Assembly (NCBI GenBank): GCA_016302435.1
Contig: JAEDNQ010000038.1
Span: 1-15,593 of the forward strand
Origin: Bacteroidaceae bacterium
GTDB taxonomy: Bacteria > Bacteroidota > Bacteroidia > Bacteroidales > Bacteroidaceae
Reading direction: 5' to 3'
Length of the DNA: 15,593 nucleotides
The notes beneath the pieces were generated by a model, which saw nothing but the letters and a program-made list of their open reading frames with translations, had not been told where the DNA came from and did no database searches. Shown piece by piece: positions 13,350 to 15,593 of the stretch; position 1 is the stretch's first letter, and each line of letters starts with the position of its first letter. A program made the translations under genes and the position numbers.

Positions 13350-13395
13350 TGCTGGCATTGCCAAGGCTATAGTCCGTATTTGCTTGGACAAATGA
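13348..13395 (+). pseudogene. Partial tandem duplicate of the HAD gene 3' end
   Basis: The 48 bases from 13348 align without gaps to the last 16 codons of the HAD gene (13302-13349), with 39 of 48 bases identical by my count. Read in its own frame, the second copy gives DAGIAKAIVRICLDK and a TGA stop, against DDGIAKAIVHLLLDK plus TGA in the live gene. The copies overlap by two bases (offset 46), so the second is out of frame and lies after the stop. It looks like a leftover C-terminus from a diverged allele or paralogue, or an old tandem duplication. Confidence 0.75.
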
Positions 13396-13425
13396 TGTTG
13401 TCTGTGACATCAATAGCAGCCGTAG

Positions 13426-13467
13426 CTGCTTTCGGAAGGAGGAGCTATTACTCCCTTCCGAAAGCAG
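13426..13467. terminator. Strong hairpin between convergent HAD and nadE genes
   Basis: CTGCTTTCGGAAGG (13426-13439) is the exact reverse complement of 13454-13467, a 14-bp stem with a 14-base loop. The right arm and part of the loop are the last codons of nadE (PAFGRE and its stop), so the coding end doubles as one arm. Genes on both sides point into it, so it may limit read-through in both directions. No T-run follows on either strand. A competing small hairpin, GCAGC / GCTGC (13416-13429), overlaps the left arm. Confidence 0.65.
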
Positions 13468-14245
13468 GCATGAGCTGAAGTTTGTGCAGATTCAAGCGGT
13501 TCATGCGATCTATCTTGTCGACTTTCAGTCCTTCGGTCTCGTTGTCATGTACATATCCATCGGGGGCTTTGCCTGTGCGGATGTAGATGTCGAGTTCGGC
13601 GTAGGTGAATCCAATTTTTTCTTCGTCTGGACAACTGTGTGGGAGACCATCATCGGGTGTCTTGTGTACCCATTCGTATGGCACGCCTAAGTAGTCGCCG
13701 ATGGCAAGCACCTCAGTGACGGTGAGGTTGGCAAAGAGAGAAAAGTCACCTGCTCCGTCGCCAAACTTTGTGGCATAGCCGATGTAATCTTCTGAGAGGT
13801 TGCATGTGTTCACGACACGGCAGTTGAAGGTCTGGCCGATGGCGTAAAGTGTTGTCATGCGAAGTCGTGGTGGTATGTTTTGCACGCTGGCCTTGGATAG
13901 CTCCATATTGCCGTCGTGGTTGATGGAGCAGGAGAGTGCTTCGAAGGCATCGCCTATGTTGACGGTCAGCATCTTCATGCCGAGATACTCGCATATCTTG
14001 TCAGCATCGTTAACACTCTGATTTTTGCTTGGCATGGATACTCCGATGACGCGTTCCTTACCTAATGCCTTGCAGAGCACGGCCGCTGCTATGGTCGAAT
14101 CTTTTCCGCCGCTCATGCCAAGGATGGCATTGACATTGGGGCCATAGCTGTCAAACAGATTCTTTGTCCACTGGATGAGTTCGTTGGCGGTCTTTGCCGC
14201 ATCGAACGTATAGTTCTCTTTTCTTGTTTCCATAGATTTGAGCAT
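13448..14245 (-). CDS. nadE: NAD+ synthase, ammonia-dependent form
   Basis: A 265-residue cytoplasmic enzyme that makes the last step of NAD synthesis: ATP-dependent amidation of deamido-NAD. The ATP pyrophosphatase P-loop SGGKDS is at 45-50. Other fitting segments are IPPRLRMTTLYAIGQ (124-138), NTCNLSEDYIGYATKFGDGAGDFSLFANLTVTEV (split here by function: acceptor loop about 146-160, then GDGAGDFS 162-169) and KTPDDGLPHSCPDEEKIGFTY (195-215), the substrate-binding loop. There is no N-terminal glutaminase domain, so ammonia should be the nitrogen donor. Met5 (ATG at 14233) is an equally plausible start to Met1 (14245). It lies 91 bases after murF on the same strand but a terminator-like hairpin lies between them; I see no clear promoter in the remaining gap. 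Its 3' end forms an arm of the hairpin shared with the HAD gene. Confidence 0.94.
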   Translation of the reverse strand: MLKSMETRKENYTFDAAKTANELIQWTKNLFDSYGPNVNAILGMSGGKDSTIAAAVLCKALGKERVIGVSMPSKNQSVNDADKICEYLGMKMLTVNIGDAFEALSCSINHDGNMELSKASVQNIPPRLRMTTLYAIGQTFNCRVVNTCNLSEDYIGYATKFGDGAGDFSLFANLTVTEVLAIGDYLGVPYEWVHKTPDDGLPHSCPDEEKIGFTYAELDIYIRTGKAPDGYVHDNETEGLKVDKIDRMNRLNLHKLQLMPAFGRE

Positions 14246-14307
14246 TTTGTTTAAGGTGGTTCTATTAATTCGCGTTGTCTGATTTTCGATGTGTCTTGCT
14301 TTGTTCG

Positions 14308-14328
14308 GAAAAGCCTATTAGGGGCTTT
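14308..14328 (-). terminator. Short intrinsic-terminator-like hairpin after murF
   Basis: On the minus strand AAAGCC (14328-14323) pairs with GGCTTT (14315-14310) around a seven-base loop, ending in TTTTCC. It begins nine bases after the murF stop and 65 or more bases before the nadE start, so it could end murF transcription and partly separate the two genes. The stem is only six pairs, so efficiency is doubtful. Confidence 0.45.
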
Positions 14329-14336
14329 GCGTATCT

Positions 14337-15593
14337 TTACAGGAGAGGCACAGCCTGCACCAGTCGGGTGCTGTTGGATCCTTTGATGAGGATGAGCTTA
14401 TCGTGTGGTTGGCATGCTTCGATGGCAGCCTTGACCTCTTCCACATTGGCGAATATGCGATAGGACTCAGGGTGGGATGTATTGGCAAATTCCTCTCCCA
14501 CGAGCCATACCTCCTCAAAACCGCAGGTTGGCAGGCTGTCCACCACCTTCTGGTGCTCCTCGCAGCTGGCTTCGCCCAGTTCCTTCATGTCGCCCAGGAT
14601 GCACATCTTATGGTCTGCCTTTATCAGGCTGAAGTTGTCGAGAGCGGCCTTCATGCTTGTGGGGTTGGCATTGTATGCATCCACGACGAGGCGGTTGTGG
14701 TCGGTGATGGTCAGCTGGCTCCGGTTGTTGGAGGGTACGTATTCGGTTAGGGCATCACAGATGTCATCGGCTGGTACGGCAAATAGTGTGCCAATGCATG
14801 CGGCTGCGAGAGCGTTGTCGAGGTTGTATGAGCCGATGAGATTGGTCTGCACCACGTAGGGTGAGAATCTGGTGGGCTGTGGAGACCATGCGAACTTCAA
14901 CATGGGGTTGCACTCTATCAGGCTGCCTTTGACAAGGAGATCGGGTGCTTCAGTCTGTCCGTATTTGATAAGTCTCAGACCTGCACTGATGCCCTTGAGG
15001 TGTGGGTTGTCATTGTTGATGAAGACAGTCCCTTTGTCTGCACGTAGGAAGTCGTATAGTTCTCCCTTGGTGCGTATGACTCCTGCAAAAGAGCCGAATC
15101 CGAGGAGGTGAGCTTTGCCCACGTTGGTGATGATGCCGTAGTCGGGCAAGACTATCTCCACGAGTGTCTTTATTTCTCTAGGGTGATTGGCCCCCATCTC
15201 CACAACGGCTATCTGGTGCTCCTTGGTGAGTTGTAGCAGTGTCTTTGGCACGCCTATGTGGTTGTTGAAGTTACCTTGGGTATAAAGAATGTTGTATTTC
15301 TTCTTTAGGACGGCTGCGATGAGCTCCTTGGTTGTCGTCTTGCCGTTGGTTCCAGTGACTCCGATGATTGTGGTGCCGAGAGTGGTGCGGTGGAGTTTGG
15401 CGAGTTGCTGTAGTGTGTGAAGCACGTCGTCTACGAGTATGAGTCGCTCGTTGCCTTCTTCTGCATATTCTGCTTCGTCAATGATGGCGTATGAGGCACC
15501 TTTGTCGAGTGCAGCTTTAGCGTAGGCATTGCCGTTGAATGTCTCTCCCTTGAGGGCGAAGAACATGGATGCTTCTGGTACGTCACGGCTGTC
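14337..15593 (-). CDS. murF: UDP-N-acetylmuramoyl-tripeptide--D-alanyl-D-alanine ligase, N-terminus cut by window edge
   Basis: Cytoplasmic Mur ligase that adds D-Ala-D-Ala to the UDP-MurNAc tripeptide, finishing the peptidoglycan precursor. The visible 418 residues start inside the gene: DSRDVPEASMFFALKGE continues to the window edge at 15593, so the Met at 15564-15566 is internal and the true start lies outside. Counting from that Met, the N-terminal UDP-binding domain runs to about 62, the ATP P-loop is GVTGTNGKTTTKE (69-81), the metal/ATP region VVEMGANHPREI is at 121-132 and TNVGKAHL at 147-154, LIGSYNLDNALAA (243-255) marks the end of the central domain, and the C-terminal domain has DAYNANPTSM (296-305), ILGDMKELGE (323-332) and KGSNSTRL (395-402). 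All are typical of MurF; the gene looks intact apart from the edge. Confidence 0.96.
   Translation of the reverse strand, partial: DSRDVPEASMFFALKGETFNGNAYAKAALDKGASYAIIDEAEYAEEGNERLILVDDVLHTLQQLAKLHRTTLGTTIIGVTGTNGKTTTKELIAAVLKKKYNILYTQGNFNNHIGVPKTLLQLTKEHQIAVVEMGANHPREIKTLVEIVLPDYGIITNVGKAHLLGFGSFAGVIRTKGELYDFLRADKGTVFINNDNPHLKGISAGLRLIKYGQTEAPDLLVKGSLIECNPMLKFAWSPQPTRFSPYVVQTNLIGSYNLDNALAAACIGTLFAVPADDICDALTEYVPSNNRSQLTITDHNRLVVDAYNANPTSMKAALDNFSLIKADHKMCILGDMKELGEASCEEHQKVVDSLPTCGFEEVWLVGEEFANTSHPESYRIFANVEEVKAAIEACQPHDKLILIKGSNSTRLVQAVPLL

Noticed and set aside
12582..13391. A 269-codon minus-strand open frame opposite the HAD gene
   Set aside because: Composition is His/Cys-rich with no recognisable domain, and the plus-strand gene has all HAD motifs. 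It is a shadow.

Overview
The window looks like chromosomal core sequence from a member of the Bacteroidales, most likely Prevotella or a close relative. The evidence is two copies of the Bacteroidetes-type -7 promoter box TAACTTTG with no obvious Shine-Dalgarno sites, a secreted protein with the 'GIYTLQGQ ... GIYVING' type of C-terminal tail common in that group, a large LptF/LptG-like permease translationally coupled to ribBA, and a single-frame RF2 gene. I see no tRNA, rRNA, CRISPR array, transposase, integrase or phage gene.

Layout. Positions 93-8487 are a minus-strand block of four genes, read right to left: an LptF/LptG-family lipopolysaccharide-export permease; ribBA (riboflavin synthesis), overlapping the permease end by 26 bases; a class I PLP-dependent aminotransferase (aspC-like); and a 1265-residue secreted multidomain protein, probably a carbohydrate-active enzyme of unrecognised family. 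A perfect 30-base palindrome closes the block at the left edge. Positions 8488-8818 are a divergent control region with facing promoters. Positions 8819-13349 are a plus-strand block: prfB (release factor 2), a short CYTH-domain phosphatase/cyclase-like protein, a VanZ-like membrane protein, a sodium-coupled NSS/SNF transporter and a Cof-type HAD hydrolase. Positions 13448-15593 are minus-strand again: nadE (NAD synthase), and murF, which runs off the right edge.

How the genes work together. Most are housekeeping: outer-membrane lipid export, riboflavin, amino-acid transamination, translation termination, NAD synthesis and peptidoglycan precursor synthesis. I do not see a complete new multi-gene system. 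The most unusual content is (i) the large secreted protein, whose two carbohydrate-binding-like ends flank a helical core followed by a beta-rich part, as in polysaccharide lyases; (ii) a partial tandem duplication of the 3' end of the HAD gene, whose second copy still reads as a diverged C-terminus with its own stop; (iii) nine-base-period repeats ahead of aspC; and (iv) several stem-loops between genes, one using the last codons of nadE as an arm and one just before the prfB start. The prfB gene also lacks the programmed frameshift that autoregulates RF2 in many bacteria.
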